Shown in pieces: positions 1-14,847 of a DNA stretch of 64,000 nt (position 1 is its first letter; every line of letters begins with the position of its first letter). A program made the translations under genes and the position numbers. The stretch covers positions 124,001 through 188,000 of the forward strand of contig NZ_CP143578.1 in assembly GCF_036352135.1 (NCBI RefSeq). Direction: 5' to 3'. Source of the DNA: Metamycoplasma gateae. Its GTDB lineage: Bacteria > Bacillota_I > Bacilli_A > Mycoplasmatales > Metamycoplasmataceae. The notes below the pieces were generated by a model. The model was given only the letters and a program-made list of their open reading frames with translations. It was not told the DNA's origin and searched no databases.

Positions 1-226
1 TAGCTTAGATAAAAAAATTCCTCTTATCATAAACCAACAAAACGAAATTAAAAATAAATTTGCAATAGCTTTTAATAAAGAGTTAAAAATGCTAATAGAT
101 GAACAATATTATGTAGAATTCTTGCCTAACATAACTTTATATAATTCATTAATAGCTCATGAATTAAAAATATATATTAATAAAGAATATTTCATAGATC
201 CAGAAGGAGAAAAAAATGGAAAATAA
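1..226 (+). CDS. 3' end of an unidentified gene of the F1-like ATPase cluster
   Basis: An open frame enters from the left edge (codons from base 2) and ends at TAA 224-226, giving the last 74 residues of a protein. It overlaps the start of the alpha-like ATPase gene by 11 nt, so it is translationally coupled to that gene and probably belongs to the same cluster. The fragment is hydrophilic, without a membrane segment or a motif I recognise. In mycoplasma F1-like X0 clusters several poorly conserved genes precede the alpha/beta pair; this is likely one of them, but I cannot say which. Confidence 0.75.
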   Translation, partial: SLDKKIPLIINQQNEIKNKFAIAFNKELKMLIDEQYYVEFLPNITLYNSLIAHELKIYINKEYFIDPEGEKNGK

Positions 227-1763
227 CAAAAAAACATCAGCATTTAAAAATCCTAAAATTGTTTCAATTTTTGGATACATTGTTGAAGTATTCGGTGAAT
301 ATCCTTACGAACAAGGACAACAATTTGTTTGTGAAAGAGATAATCAAATAAAATTAATCTTAATAAGTGCAACAAAAGAACGTGCATTTCTATTAGCAAA
401 TAATGAGAATAAAGAATTAAAAATCGATGATACTGTAAAAGCGGTAGAAAAAAGCAATGTATTTACTTCTGCAGAACATTTTGGAAAAGTTATAGACATT
501 TTTGGAAACGTTGTTTTACCTGAAAAACAAATAGTTAAACAAAAAGAAACAGATGTTGAAAGCGCTACATTTAAATTAGCTCATCAATTAATGAATGTCA
601 AAACTTTAAATGAGCAATTATATACAGGATTTACTTCAATTGACTTATTAATTCCAATTGGTAAGGGGCAACGTGAACTGATCATTGGTGATAGACAAAC
701 GGGTAAAACTCATATTGCTATAAATGTTATATTAAACCAAGCAAAAACAAATACTAAATGTGTTTATGTTGCTATCGGTCAAAAGAAAGAAAGCATTTCA
801 AGACTATATAACATTTTAAAAGAGCATAATGCATTAAAAAACACTATTATAGTTGATGCCCCTGCAACAAGTGCATATGAACAATATTTAGCACCTTATG
901 TAGGGATGGCACATGCTGAAAACATCTCTTTAAAAGATGATGTTGTTATAATCTTTGATGATTTAACAAAACACGCAAATATTATTCGTGAAATAGCATT
1001 GCTAACAGATAAACCAGTTGGTAAAGAAGCTATGCCCGGAGATATTTTCTTTGCTCACTCACAACTTTTAGAAAGAGCGGGATCATTTGTTGGTAAAAAA
1101 ACAATTACCGCTCTTCCTATATTACAAACTATAGACGGTGATATTACTTCATTAATTTCATCAAACGTAATTTCTATAACAGATGGACAAATTGTAACAA
1201 GTGCTGATTTATTTTCACAAGGTGTATTACCTGCAATTAATATTAATTTATCAGTTTCTAGAACAGGTTCATCAGTTCAAAATAGAATAATGTCTAAAGT
1301 TGCTTCAGAAGTTGGAAAAATATTTAAACAATATAAAAGACATTTAAAATTAGCTGTATTAGATTATGAACTAAACAAAGAAACAGCAGCTTTATTATAT
1401 AAAGGTAAAATGATTGATAAAATGTTTATTCAAAAAGGATACTCATTATATTCAAATAAATTTGTTTTATTAATGTCTAAATTAATTTCTTGGACAATTT
1501 TATGAGGAATTAAAGATGAAGAAAAAGCTTTAAAATTCATTGATATTTTAATCGAAACTAATGAAGAAGCAAAGAATGCATACAATACAATTCAAACAAG
1601 TACAAACTATGATGATAAAATAATGAAAGATTTCTTTGCATATGCTTTAAAACAATATTCTGATTATTTAAACTTAGGATGAGATGTTGAATACGAACAT
1701 GAATTTGTAGAATTTAGTAGTGAATACTTAGAAGAAGTAGCAAAAAGATTAGGAGATAAATAA
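216..1763 (+). CDS. F1-like ATPase alpha-type subunit (mycoplasma X0 type)
   Basis: 515 residues, reading through TGA at 1502 as Trp. The nucleotide-binding domain carries the alpha-type P-loop GDRQTGKT (residues 158-165), followed by a segment like IFDDLTKHA that matches the alpha-subunit Walker B region. The gene is followed directly by a beta-type subunit (stop and start overlap by 1 nt), with no delta, b, a or c genes and no epsilon gene downstream. This pair arrangement is known from extra F1-like ATPases of mycoplasmas, distinct from the housekeeping F1FO. A Shine-Dalgarno (AGAAGGAG) precedes ATG 216. Alternative: the alpha of a normal ATP synthase, made less likely by the neighbours and by sequence divergence. 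Confidence 0.85.
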
Positions 1764-3139
1764 TGGGAAAAATTATTAAACTATGATCTGATATTGTTGA
1801 AGTAAAATTCAATAAAAAAGATTTACCATTAGTAAACCAATTATTAACAACAAATAACGGAAAAACATTTTTACTTGTAAAAAGAATAATTGATGAAGAA
1901 ACAATTAGAGCTATTATTATTTATTCTTCTAAAGAAATTAATATAAATGACGAAATTATAAACACTAAACAAAGTTTTATGGTTCCTGTTGGTTTGGGAT
2001 CAAAAAATAATATTTACTCATTTGAAGGAAAACCTTTATTAACCGATAGAAAAACTAATCCAAAATATATTGAAATGAATTCAATAATAAATACTGAAAG
2101 ATATTTAGAAAACAAATTAGAAATTGTTGAAACTGGTATTAAAGCAATTGACTTTTTCATGCCAATTATTAAAGGATATAAATTAGGTATTTTTGGTGGT
2201 GCCGGTGTTGGTAAAACTGTTTTAATGAAAGAAATAATTTTCAATGTAAACAAAAAATCAACAAAAACTTCAAACATTTTTATCGGTTCAGGAGAAAGAT
2301 CTCGTGAAGCTATTGAATTATTCAATGAATTAGAATCATCTGATTTGATGAAGAATTCAGCTATGTATATTTCAAAAATGAATGAATCTCCAGGGGCTAG
2401 AATGTCTATAGTTCCAATCGGTATTACTGCTGCTGAATATTTGAGAGATATCGAAAAAGAAGACGTTTTATTATTTATTGATAACATTTATCGTTTTGTT
2501 CAAGCCGAAAATGAAGTTTCTGCTTCTTTGGGTAAAAAACCTTCTGTTGGAGGATACCAATCAACGTTAGAATCAGACGTAGCAAACATTGAAAATAGAT
2601 TATTCAAAAATAAGAACGGATCAATAACATCATTCCAAACAATTTTCTTACCTATGGATGATCTAAGTGATCCTTCAGCTGTAGCTGTGTTTAATCACTT
2701 AGATGGTAATCTTGTTTTATCACGTAATCAAACATCAAAAAATATCTTTCCGGCATTTGATCCTTTAGCTTCATCATCAAACTCAGTAGATGAAAAAATT
2801 ATTGGTAAGCAACACTTTGATGCAATTATCGAAACAAAAAGAATTTTAAAAGCTTATAAGGATTTAGAAGACGTAATTATGATTCTAGGCTTCGATGAAC
2901 TGGATGAACAAAGTAAAAATACAGTTAAAAAAGCTTTACAACTTGAAAACTTCTTCACTCAAAATTTCTTTATGACGGAACATTTTACTAAATCTCCTGG
3001 TGTTTATGTTTCACTAGAAGAAACTGTTAAATCTGTACAAAGAATTTTAGATGGTAAATATTTAAAACAAAGCCCTGAAATCTTTGCATACGTAGGATCA
3101 AACCTAAACATTCCTACAGATGAAGAATTGGGATTATAA
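1763..3139 (+). CDS. F1-like ATPase beta-type (catalytic) subunit (mycoplasma X0 type)
   Basis: 458 residues starting at ATG 1763, which shares one base with the alpha stop; the first residues include a TGA-coded Trp. It has the catalytic P-loop GGAGVGKT (residues 145-152), the GERSRE motif with the catalytic glutamate, a LLFIDNIYRF Walker B strand, and a C-terminal DELDEQS that corresponds to the DELSEED loop used for torque in F1 beta. All elements for ATP hydrolysis are present. It is the last gene of its cluster, followed by a terminator at 3138. Its partner is inferred to be the alpha-type protein upstream. In known relatives the complex is membrane-associated but does not make ATP. Confidence 0.87.
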
Positions 3140-3167
3140 AATGCCGGCTTGGCATTTTTATTTTTAT
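3138..3167 (+). terminator. Rho-independent terminator after F1-like ATPase genes
   Basis: Stem AAATGCC/GGCATTT (3139-3145 with 3151-3157) with a five-base loop and a following T-rich run. It starts at the last base of the beta-subunit stop codon. Confidence 0.85.
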
Positions 3168-3272
3168 AATATGAAAGTAATAGTCATAAAAATAAAATAT
3201 ATGGGGTAAAATATTAATACTATTTTATTTATTTATTTATTAATAGATTAATAAAACTTTAGTGGAGGAATA

Positions 3273-5654
3273 ATGAAAACTAAATTTGACAAAATAGAAT
3301 ATTTTCAATCAATGGATAAATGATTTAGAGCTGCTAACTATTTAAGTGTTGCTCAAATATATTTAAGAGATAACCCTTTATTAAAAGAAGAATTAACAAA
3401 GGAACACATTAAGTTATACCCAATTGGTCACTGAGGAACAATTCCTGGTCAAAATTTTATTTACACTCATTTAAACCGTGTTATAAATAAATACGATTTA
3501 GATATGTTTTATATAGAAGGTCCTGGACACGGTGGTCAAGTTATGATTTCAAACTCATATCTTGATGGAACATATACTGAAATTTACCCTGAAATCACAG
3601 AAGATACTTTGGGTATTAAAAAAATGTGTAAAAGATTTTCATTTCCCGGAGGAACCGCTAGCCATGCTGCCCCTGAAACTCCAGGATCTATCCATGAGGG
3701 TGGAGAATTAGGATATTCTTTATCGCATGCAACAGGAAACATTTTAGATAATCCAAATGTAATTGCTGCAACAGTTATAGGGGATGGTGAAGCTGAAACA
3801 GGTCCGCTATGTTCAGGTTGATTTTCAAATTCATTTATTAACCCTGTAAATGACGGAGTTGTTTTACCAATCTTACATTTAAATGGTGGTAAGATTTCAA
3901 ACCCAACATTATTATCAAGAAAACCAAAAGAAGAAGTGGAACAATATTTCTTAGGTTTAGGATGAAAACCACATTTCTTTGAATGATCTGAAGATAAAAC
4001 AAATATTGAGATTCATCAAGAAATGGCACAGACAATAGATTTAGTAATTGAAGAAATTTTAGAAATTAAAAGGGTAGCAAAATTAAATGATGCAACTAAA
4101 GCAACAAGACCACAGTGGCCTGTTTTAATTGTTAGAACCCCTAAGGGTTGAACGTGTCCAAAAGAATGAGACGGGCAAGCAATTGAAGGAAGTTTTAGAG
4201 CTCACCAGGTTCCGTTACCAGTAAGTGCATTTAAAGTTGAACATATAAAAGAACTTGAAAAATGATTAAAATCATATAAGCCTGAAGAATTATTTGATGA
4301 AAATGGAAAAATAATTGATGAAATTAGATCTTTAGCACCTTTGGGTGATAAAAGAATGGGAAGCAATCCTATAACAAATGGTGGTATAAATCCTAAAGAA
4401 CTTGATTTATCAAAATGACAAGATTTTGCTATTAAGTTAGATTATCCAGGTCAAATTAAAGGCCAAGATATGGTTGAACTTGGAAAATATATGGCTGATA
4501 CAATTTTAAAGAATCCAACCAATTTTAGAGTATTTGGCCCAGATGAAACTAAATCAAACCGTTTATTTGCCTTATTTGATGTAACAAAACGTCAATGATT
4601 AGAAAACTATTCAGAAAAATATGATGAATGAGTATCACCAGTTGGAAGAATAATTGATTCTCAATTAAGTGAGCATCAAGCACAAGGATTTTTAGAAGGT
4701 TATGTTTTAACTGGACGTCATGGATTCTTTGCTTCTTATGAATCGTTTTTAAGAGTTGTTGATTCGATGATAACTCAACACATGAAATGAATGAAAAAAT
4801 CATTAGAACTTTCATGAAGAAAAGATTATCCATCTCTAAATTTAATTGCAACATCAACAGCCTTCCAACAAGATCATAATGGATATACACACCAAGATCC
4901 AGGTTTATTAGGACATTTAGCTGACAAACGCCCTGAATTAATAAGAGAATACTTACCTGCAGATTCAAACACATTACTTGCAGTAATGGAAAAATCATTA
5001 AAAGAAAGAAATGTAATTAATTTAATTGTCGCTTCTAAACAACCGAGAGAACAATTCTTTAATGTAGACGAAGCAAAAGAATTGGTTGAAAAAGGTTATA
5101 AAGTTATTGATTGAGCATCAAACATAAAAGAAGGGGAAGAACCTGAGATTGTTTTTGTTTCTTCTGGGGTTGAGCCAAACTTAGAAACTCTTGCTGCTAT
5201 TTCGATTATTAATTCACATTATCCAGATTTAAAAATTAAATATGTAAACGTTGTTGATTTATTGAAATTAAGAAGTCCTCATATTGATTCAAGAGGATTA
5301 AGTGATGAAGAATTTGATAAAGTCTTTACAAAAGACAAATTAATAGTTTTTGCATTTCATGGATATGAAGGTTTGATTAGAGATATATTCTTTACTAGAA
5401 CAAACCGTAATCTAATAATTCATGGTTATAGAGAAAACGGTGATATTACAACAAGTTTTGATATTAGACAATTGAGTCAAATGGATAGATTCCATATCGC
5501 AAAAGATGCAATAGCTAAGCTATATGGAGAAAAAGGTAAAAGTTTCACCGATTTAATGGATAAAAAAATTAAAGAACATAATGAATACATTCACGAATAT
5601 GGTTATGATATGCCAGAAGTAGTTGAGTGAAAATGAAAAAATATTAATGAGTAA
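3273..5654 (+). CDS. xfp: Xylulose-5-phosphate/fructose-6-phosphate phosphoketolase
   Basis: 793 residues with many TGA-coded Trp. The enzyme splits xylulose 5-phosphate (and usually fructose 6-phosphate) with phosphate into acetyl phosphate plus glyceraldehyde 3-phosphate (or erythrose 4-phosphate), using thiamine diphosphate. Family landmarks are an early [15 protein letters not shown], the EGPGHGG stretch, the thiamine-binding GDGEAETGP around residue 170, and C-terminal [13 protein letters not shown]. Length is typical of the family. Start chosen for the strong TGGAGG four bases before ATG 3273. It is a single-gene unit between the ATPase terminator and the rpmE promoter. Acetyl phosphate can feed acetate kinase for ATP; that gene is not in the window. 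Confidence 0.95.
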
Positions 5655-5674
5655 AATTTATATTAATTTTATGG

Positions 5675-5680
5675 TAAAAT
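5675..5680 (+). promoter_or_regulatory. Extended -10 element for rpmE
   Basis: TGGTAAAAT forms an extended -10 (TG at 5672) about 40 nt before the rpmE start, in the short gap after xfp. No clear -35 is needed or seen. Confidence 0.5.
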
Positions 5681-5721
5681 ATTTGCTAGTTAATTAACTT
5701 ATATACTAAAAGGAGCAATCT

Positions 5722-5931
5722 ATGCAAAAAGAAATTCATCCAAAATACGCTGAAATTAATGCAACATGTTCATCATGTAATTCACAGTTTGTTTTTGGTT
5801 CTACAGCTGAAAAAGTAACTTTAGATGTTTGCTCTAATTGTCATGCATTCTACACAGGAAACCGTACAGACGTTAAAGCTCGTGGTCGTGTAGAAAGATT
5901 TAACAAGATATTAGAAAAATCAAAAAAATAA
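5722..5931 (+). CDS. rpmE: 50S ribosomal protein L31 (zinc-binding form)
   Basis: 69 residues starting MQKEIHPKY, with paired cysteines in CSSC and CSNC that form the zinc site of the Cys-containing L31 type. L31 bridges the subunits near 5S rRNA and the 30S head. An AAAAGGAG Shine-Dalgarno lies upstream of ATG 5722. It is transcribed alone and ends at the shared terminator at 5959. Confidence 0.95.
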   Translation: MQKEIHPKYAEINATCSSCNSQFVFGSTAEKVTLDVCSNCHAFYTGNRTDVKARGRVERFNKILEKSKK

Positions 5932-5958
5932 GTTCTATTTCACTATTTAAATTAATAT

Positions 5959-5984
5959 AAAAAGCCAATGAAAATTGGCTTTTT
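5959..5984. terminator. Bidirectional terminator between rpmE and the GG-leader peptide gene
   Basis: Perfect stem AAAAAGCCAAT/ATTGGCTTTTT with a GAAA loop. Runs of A and T on both sides let it serve rpmE on plus and the convergent peptide gene on minus, whose stop codon begins 3 nt away. Confidence 0.9.
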
Positions 5985-5986
5985 AT

Positions 5987-6229
5987 TTATAAACAGTAAT
6001 GAAATCCTACGTTAAACCCAACATTATTATCACCATCATCTCATTTAGCACTAAATCCGTCTTTTGTTTTTATTTCTCCTTTGGATGAGGATAGTGATCT
6101 TATCAACCCTACAGTTGATGTTATTGTTGAAGCAATAACAGGAATTGCGCCTATTATCGAAGAAATAAGTGCAGTAATTGCTATTCCACCTGAAATTTCA
6201 TTACACTGTTTCTCATTTAATTTTTTCAT
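5987..6229 (-). CDS. Small peptide with double-glycine leader (bacteriocin-like)
   Basis: 80 residues starting at the ATG at 6229, preceded by a perfect AGGAGG 4 nt upstream. An upstream in-frame ATG at 6253 lacks such a site. The N-terminus MKKLNEKQCNEISGG fits the double-glycine leader consensus of class II bacteriocins and peptide pheromones: Leu at -12, Ile at -4, Gly at -2 and -1 relative to a cut after residue 15. The 65-residue core begins with about 30 hydrophobic, Ala/Ile/Ser/Gly-rich residues containing GAIP. It ends in a polar tail with WDDGDNNVGFNVGFHYCL, where Trp is coded by TGA. Such leaders are removed by C39-peptidase ABC exporters; none is in this window. Function (bacteriocin, signal or other secreted peptide) is inference. 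Confidence 0.7.
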
Positions 6230-6301
6230 CTTACCTCCTGTGATATTTTGCATATTTTTTTAAATATGAATTATCTTTTAAGAAAAAAATAAGAAAATAA
6301 T

Positions 6302-6333
6302 AAAAAGTCGCCTCAGATTAAGGCAACTTTTTT
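6302..6333 (-). terminator. Terminator of the ileS-lspA unit
   Basis: On the minus strand, AAAAAAGT and GCC pair with GGC and ACTTTTT around a nine-base loop, followed by T. It lies 4 nt after the lspA stop and separates lspA from the peptide gene. Confidence 0.8.
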
Positions 6334-6336
6334 AAA

Positions 6337-6916
6337 TTATTTTACTTCAATATTATTTTGTTTATTCTTTTTATTTTTGAAGTGTGAAACTAAATTAATT
6401 AATGTGATTGATAATAAAATACCAACAGCACCTAAAACTAGTCACATATCAGCAAAATTCAAGACACCTTTATTTACTCAAGGAAAGTTCATTATATCTC
6501 TAACTCCACCAAATAAGAATCTATCTATCATATTTCCAAATGACCCTGAGCTTATTAAACCTAAAAATACTACGACAATTATTGATTTTTTTTCTTTAAT
6601 AAATGTAGTTGCTCATAGAGCACCAAAAAATATGCAAAAACTTATTATGTGTAATATAGTTAGATTTGTTTCAAACACACCAATAGTAGTGCCTTCGTGT
6701 AAAATTGATTTAAAAATAATAAAACTATTTCCACTTTGATAATCAGTATCAACAACAAGATTTTCCTTATCTTTTCATCTAAATAAAAATTCTTTTGTTA
6801 ATAAATCGATCGAAAGAAAAGCTAAAAAACAAAGAAGAAAAATACCTATGTTCATTAAAATAAATTTCCAATGAATTTTTCAATATTCTTTTGAAAAGTA
6901 TTTTATTTTTTTCTCG

Positions 6917-6924
<8 letters not shown>
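6337..6924 (-). CDS. lspA: Lipoprotein signal peptidase II
   Basis: 195 residues. It cleaves prolipoprotein signal peptides just before the lipidated Cys, in the membrane. Four hydrophobic segments are visible, and the two catalytic aspartate motifs are present: GNMIDR and LNFADMW. An N-terminal cytoplasmic extension of about 20 residues (MNNEKKIKYFSKEYW) precedes the first membrane segment. The start at 6924 overlaps the ileS stop by 8 nt, so it is coupled to ileS, an lspA-ileS pairing common in bacteria though here in the order ileS-lspA. OppA at 36079 is a likely substrate. Confidence 0.92.
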
Positions 6925-9586
<2,662 letters not shown>

Positions 9587-9770
9587 TTTATTTCTCCTAT
9601 TTTATATGTTATTTTAAAATAAAATAATATATAAATTTTACAATATTTAAAAAATATAAATATATTAAATTAGGATAAAATTTTGATTTTTTATTTCCTA
9701 TAAGCAAATATTTTGATTTATTTTTTATAAAAAATAAATATTTAAAAATGTTAAAAATGTTTAATTAATG

Positions 9771-9776
9771 TAAAAT
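9771..9776 (+). promoter_or_regulatory. leuS -10 hexamer, 7 nt before the start codon
   Basis: TAAAAT is separated from the leuS ATG by exactly 7 nt with no Shine-Dalgarno between, so transcription should start at or next to the ATG (leaderless mRNA). The rest of the 9587-9770 divergent gap is A/T-rich with no gene or structured RNA that I can see. Confidence 0.6.
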
Positions 9777-9783
9777 TATTAGC

Positions 9784-12189
<2,406 letters not shown>

Positions 12190-12192
12190 TGC

Positions 12193-12216
12193 AAACGGGA
12201 TTTACTTCCGTTTTTT
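12193..12216 (+). terminator. leuS terminator
   Basis: Stem AAACGG/CCGTTT followed by TTT and ATTC, 3 nt after the leuS stop. Confidence 0.8.
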
Positions 12217-12235
12217 ATTCTTAACATTAAAAAAT

Positions 12236-12262
12236 AAAAAAACAGCATTTGCCGTTTTTTTT
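12236..12262 (-). terminator. Terminator of the tRNA-Tyr/tRNA-Gln unit
   Basis: On minus, AAAAAAC-GGCA/TGC-TGTTTTTTT forms a short hairpin (one mismatch) with a T run, 16 nt past the 3' end of tRNA-Gln. It also has a T run on plus and could back up the leuS terminator. Confidence 0.65.
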
Positions 12263-12278
12263 AGTCATTTAAATGATT

Positions 12279-12353
12279 TGGCTGCCCTTGTTAGATTCGA
12301 ACTAACGGATGGCGGTACCAAAAACCGCTGCCTTTCCACTTGGCTAAAGGGCA
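12279..12353 (-). tRNA. tRNA-Gln (TTG)
   Basis: Cloverleaf on minus: acceptor TGCCCTT with AAGGGCA, encoded CCA, anticodon stem GCGGT/ACCGC enclosing TTTTGGT, so the anticodon is TTG. It lies 3 nt after tRNA-Tyr in the same transcript. Confidence 0.95.
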
Positions 12354-12356
12354 ATA

Positions 12357-12440
12357 TGGTGGAGGGGGAGGGATTCGAACCCCCGAACCGTGAGGAAGTG
12401 GGTTACAGCCACCCGCGTTTGGCCGCTTCGCTACCCCTCC
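12357..12440 (-). tRNA. tRNA-Tyr (GTA)
   Basis: Minus-strand cloverleaf with acceptor GGAGGGG, anticodon loop CTGTAAC (GTA), the long variable arm expected of tRNA-Tyr, and encoded CCA. 84 nt. First gene of a two-tRNA unit. Confidence 0.95.
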
Positions 12441-12457
12441 AAATATTTGCATGATAT

Positions 12458-12463
12458 ATTATA
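12458..12463 (-). promoter_or_regulatory. -10 element of the tRNA-Tyr/Gln promoter
   Basis: Perfect TATAAT on the minus strand, 17 nt before the tRNA-Tyr 5' end. Confidence 0.65.
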
Positions 12464-12594
12464 ATATAAAAAAAACTTTTTAGTTAAAAAAATCAAAATA
12501 TTTTAACTATTCCTGTTTTTTGCATGTATTTGTTTTAACCATTTAACTTATTTGAATTTTTTTAATAAAAAAAAGATAAAAAAAATGTTTTTGA

Positions 12595-12600
12595 TATAAT
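12595..12600 (+). promoter_or_regulatory. -10 element of the S10 ribosomal operon promoter
   Basis: Perfect TATAAT preceded by TTGA, 114 nt before rpsJ. It is the only good promoter in the gap and would start transcription near 12607. Confidence 0.65.
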
Positions 12601-12606
12601 TAATTA

Positions 12607-12713
12607 GCAACTATGCAAAGAAACATAAGATTGCGATACGCCGAGCTTAGTTGTTCATCTTGGATATCGATAACTTATGCTGAGCACTTCATTAATGAAG
12701 AAGGAGAACAAAC
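12607..12713 (+). other. 5' leader of the S10 operon, possibly structured
   Basis: About 107 nt of untranslated leader with base composition richer in G and C than the surrounding spacer. AGTTGT (12650s) can pair with ATAACT (12670s), and the stretch holds repeated GCCGAGC/GCTGAGC-like words. S10-operon leaders in other bacteria are controlled by a ribosomal protein (L4 in E. coli); whether this one is, is inference. It ends in AAGGAG just before rpsJ. Confidence 0.45.
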
Positions 12714-13022
12714 ATGGCAAAATTAGAAATTAAAATCAAGGCTTTTGAAGCTAGCTTAGTAGACGATGCTTCTAAAAAAATCGTTTTATTAGCAAAAGCT
12801 GAAAAAGCTAATGTAAGTGGTCCAATTCCTCTACCTACAAGAAAAGAAATTGTTACCATTTTAAGATCTGTTCACGTTAATAAAAAATCTCGTGAGCAAT
12901 TCGAAAGCAGAACTCACAAACGTTTAATTGTTTTATCAAATGTTAGTGAAACATTAATTGATAAAGCAAAAAGACTAGAATTACCTGCTGGTGTTCAAAT
13001 TAGTGTTAAATCTGTAGCTTAA
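12714..13022 (+). CDS. rpsJ: 30S ribosomal protein S10
   Basis: 102 residues, full length; 30S head protein and, in other bacteria, a transcription antitermination partner of NusB. The body from KIKAFEASLVDDASKKIV to VQISVKSV matches S10 throughout. First gene of the supercluster; an AAGGAG lies 9 nt before ATG 12714. A 92-nt spacer with no feature follows before rplC. Confidence 0.96.
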   Translation: MAKLEIKIKAFEASLVDDASKKIVLLAKAEKANVSGPIPLPTRKEIVTILRSVHVNKKSREQFESRTHKRLIVLSNVSETLIDKAKRLELPAGVQISVKSVA

Positions 13023-13114
13023 TATACAGATTATTATTTTTTTTAATAACATAGAAAAATAAAATTATTTTGAATGCTACTTTAAACAAAAAAATAAGTA
13101 AGAAAGGAAAAAAA

Positions 13115-13921
13115 ATGAAAGGAATCTTAGGAAGAAAAGTTGGAATGACTCAACTTTTTACAAGTGAAGGTAAGTTAATTCCTGTCACAATAGTTGAAGT
13201 TAAACCAAATGTTGTTACTAATGTTTTAACCCAAGAAAAAAACGGTTATGTTGCAACACAACTTAGTTTAGAAGATAAGAAAAAATCTCAAATTAAGAAA
13301 CCTGAAGTAAATTACTTTAAACAAGCAAATACAACACCTAAGCGATTCGTAAAAGAAATCCGTAACATGACGGGATTTAACTTAGGTCAAACATTAGATG
13401 CCTCAATTTTTGAAGGCGGAGATGTTGTTGATGTTACGGCGATTTCAAAAGGAAAAGGTTTTGCCGGAACCATTAAAAGATGAAACCAACACATTGGTCC
13501 TAAATCACATGGTGGTGGTGGTGGTTCACAACCTATTAGACAAACTGGTTCTATTGGTGATATATCTGGAAACAGAGTTTGAAAAGGCATGACAATGCCT
13601 GGTCACCTTGGAGCAGAACAAGTTACAATTCAAAACCTTGAAGTTGTTAAAAGTGATGCTGACAATAACTTATTATTAGTTAAGGGAAGCGTCCCTGGAG
13701 CAAAAGGTGCATTACTAGTTATTAAGAATGCTAAAAAATCAGTTCAAAAGAAAGCTGAAATTAAATTAGTAAATCTTAAAGAAGCTTTAGCAAAAAACGA
13801 AATTTTTGAACAAGCTAAGAAATACAACCTAGAATTAAACATGGAAATGTCATTAAAAGAAATGAAAAAAGCATTAGAAGATGCTATTGCTAACTCAGAG
13901 AATGTTGAAGGAGATAAATAA
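13115..13921 (+). CDS. rplC: 50S ribosomal protein L3
   Basis: 268 residues starting [15 protein letters not shown] at ATG 13115, chosen because AGAAAGGA lies just upstream and because this is the universal L3 N-terminus; an open frame extends back to 13070. TGA 13481 is Trp. The peptidyl-transferase-facing loop [20 protein letters not shown] is present. A charged Lys/Glu-rich tail of roughly 55 residues goes beyond the usual L3 length of about 210. Confidence 0.95.
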
Positions 13922-13923
13922 TT

Positions 13924-14847
13924 ATGGCTACAGTTGTTGATAAATACTATATCTCAGAGACATTTGATAAAGATAGAAACATTTCATTTAACTTCAAAAA
14001 AGCTAAGGAAAAAGTTTCGGGAAATTTCGCTAATTTTATAGATGCAGTAAATGAATTTATAAATGTTAGTGAAAAATCAGAAAATGATACACGTGTTTGA
14101 TTCCACCGTAATGGTGCTTATAGTGGAAGTGTTAATTTAGAAAAAGCAAGAATTATTGCTAACAGAGTTTTAGAAGCTCACGTTGAAAATGAAAAAGCTA
14201 TTGAATTTATAGAAAGTGAAAATTTAGTAGATAAAGCCGTTTCAAAATCTTCTAAAAAAGAAGAAGCTAGTGATTTACCAAAAAACGTGTTTGGATTAGA
14301 AAAAATTCATACACAATCAATATTCGATGCTATTTTAGTTGAGAGAGGATCAAAACGTTTAGCTACTCATAAAGTTAAATCACGTGGTGAAGTTAGTGGA
14401 ACAGGTAAAAAACCATGACCACAAAAACACACAGGAAATGCTCGTGCTGGTTCATTAAGAAGCCCAATTTTTGTTGGTGGTGGTAGAGCATTCGGTCCTA
14501 CAACTGAAAGAAATTACAATTTAAAAATTAATAAAAAAGCTAGAAAAAATGCTTTATTCTCAGCATTAACAATGCTAGCAAACGCAAACTCAGTTTTAGT
14601 TAGAGAATATGAATTAGAAAAAATTTCAACAAGAGCATTATTAGTTAAATTAAATGAAGATAATTTAATTAATTTAAATAACATCTTAATCGTATCTTCA
14701 AACGAAGTTGTTTTCAAATCAGCTAGAAATTTACCTAATGTAAATGTATCAAAAGTATCATCTTTATCAATCGAAGCATTAGTTGCTGCTGATGTACTAG
14801 TAATTAGTGAAAAAGATGTTAAATTCTTAGAAGGGATGGCTAAATAA
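13924..14847 (+). CDS. rplD: 50S ribosomal protein L4 with long N-terminal extension
   Basis: 307 residues against about 207 in most bacteria; the extra roughly 100 lie at the N-terminus and carry no motif I know. The L4 core is clear from FGLEKIHTQSIFDAILVERGSKR through the exit-tunnel loop with GEVSGTGKKPWPQKHTGNAR, where W is TGA-coded. The C-terminal half lies at the start of domain I of 23S rRNA. Two bases separate it from the rplC stop. Confidence 0.94.

Noticed and set aside
2014-2487. 157-residue minus-strand frame inside the beta-type ATPase gene
   Set aside because: It lies wholly within a well-supported gene on the other strand and has no ribosome site or family resemblance.
6230-6253. 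Longer N-terminus of the GG-leader peptide (start at 6253)
   Set aside because: The perfect AGGAGG lies inside that stretch, right before the ATG at 6229, and the double-glycine leader is complete without it.
9587-9783. T-box or other riboswitch between ileS and leuS
   Set aside because: The gap is plain A/T with no T-box sequence, specifier loop or terminator/antiterminator pair on either strand.
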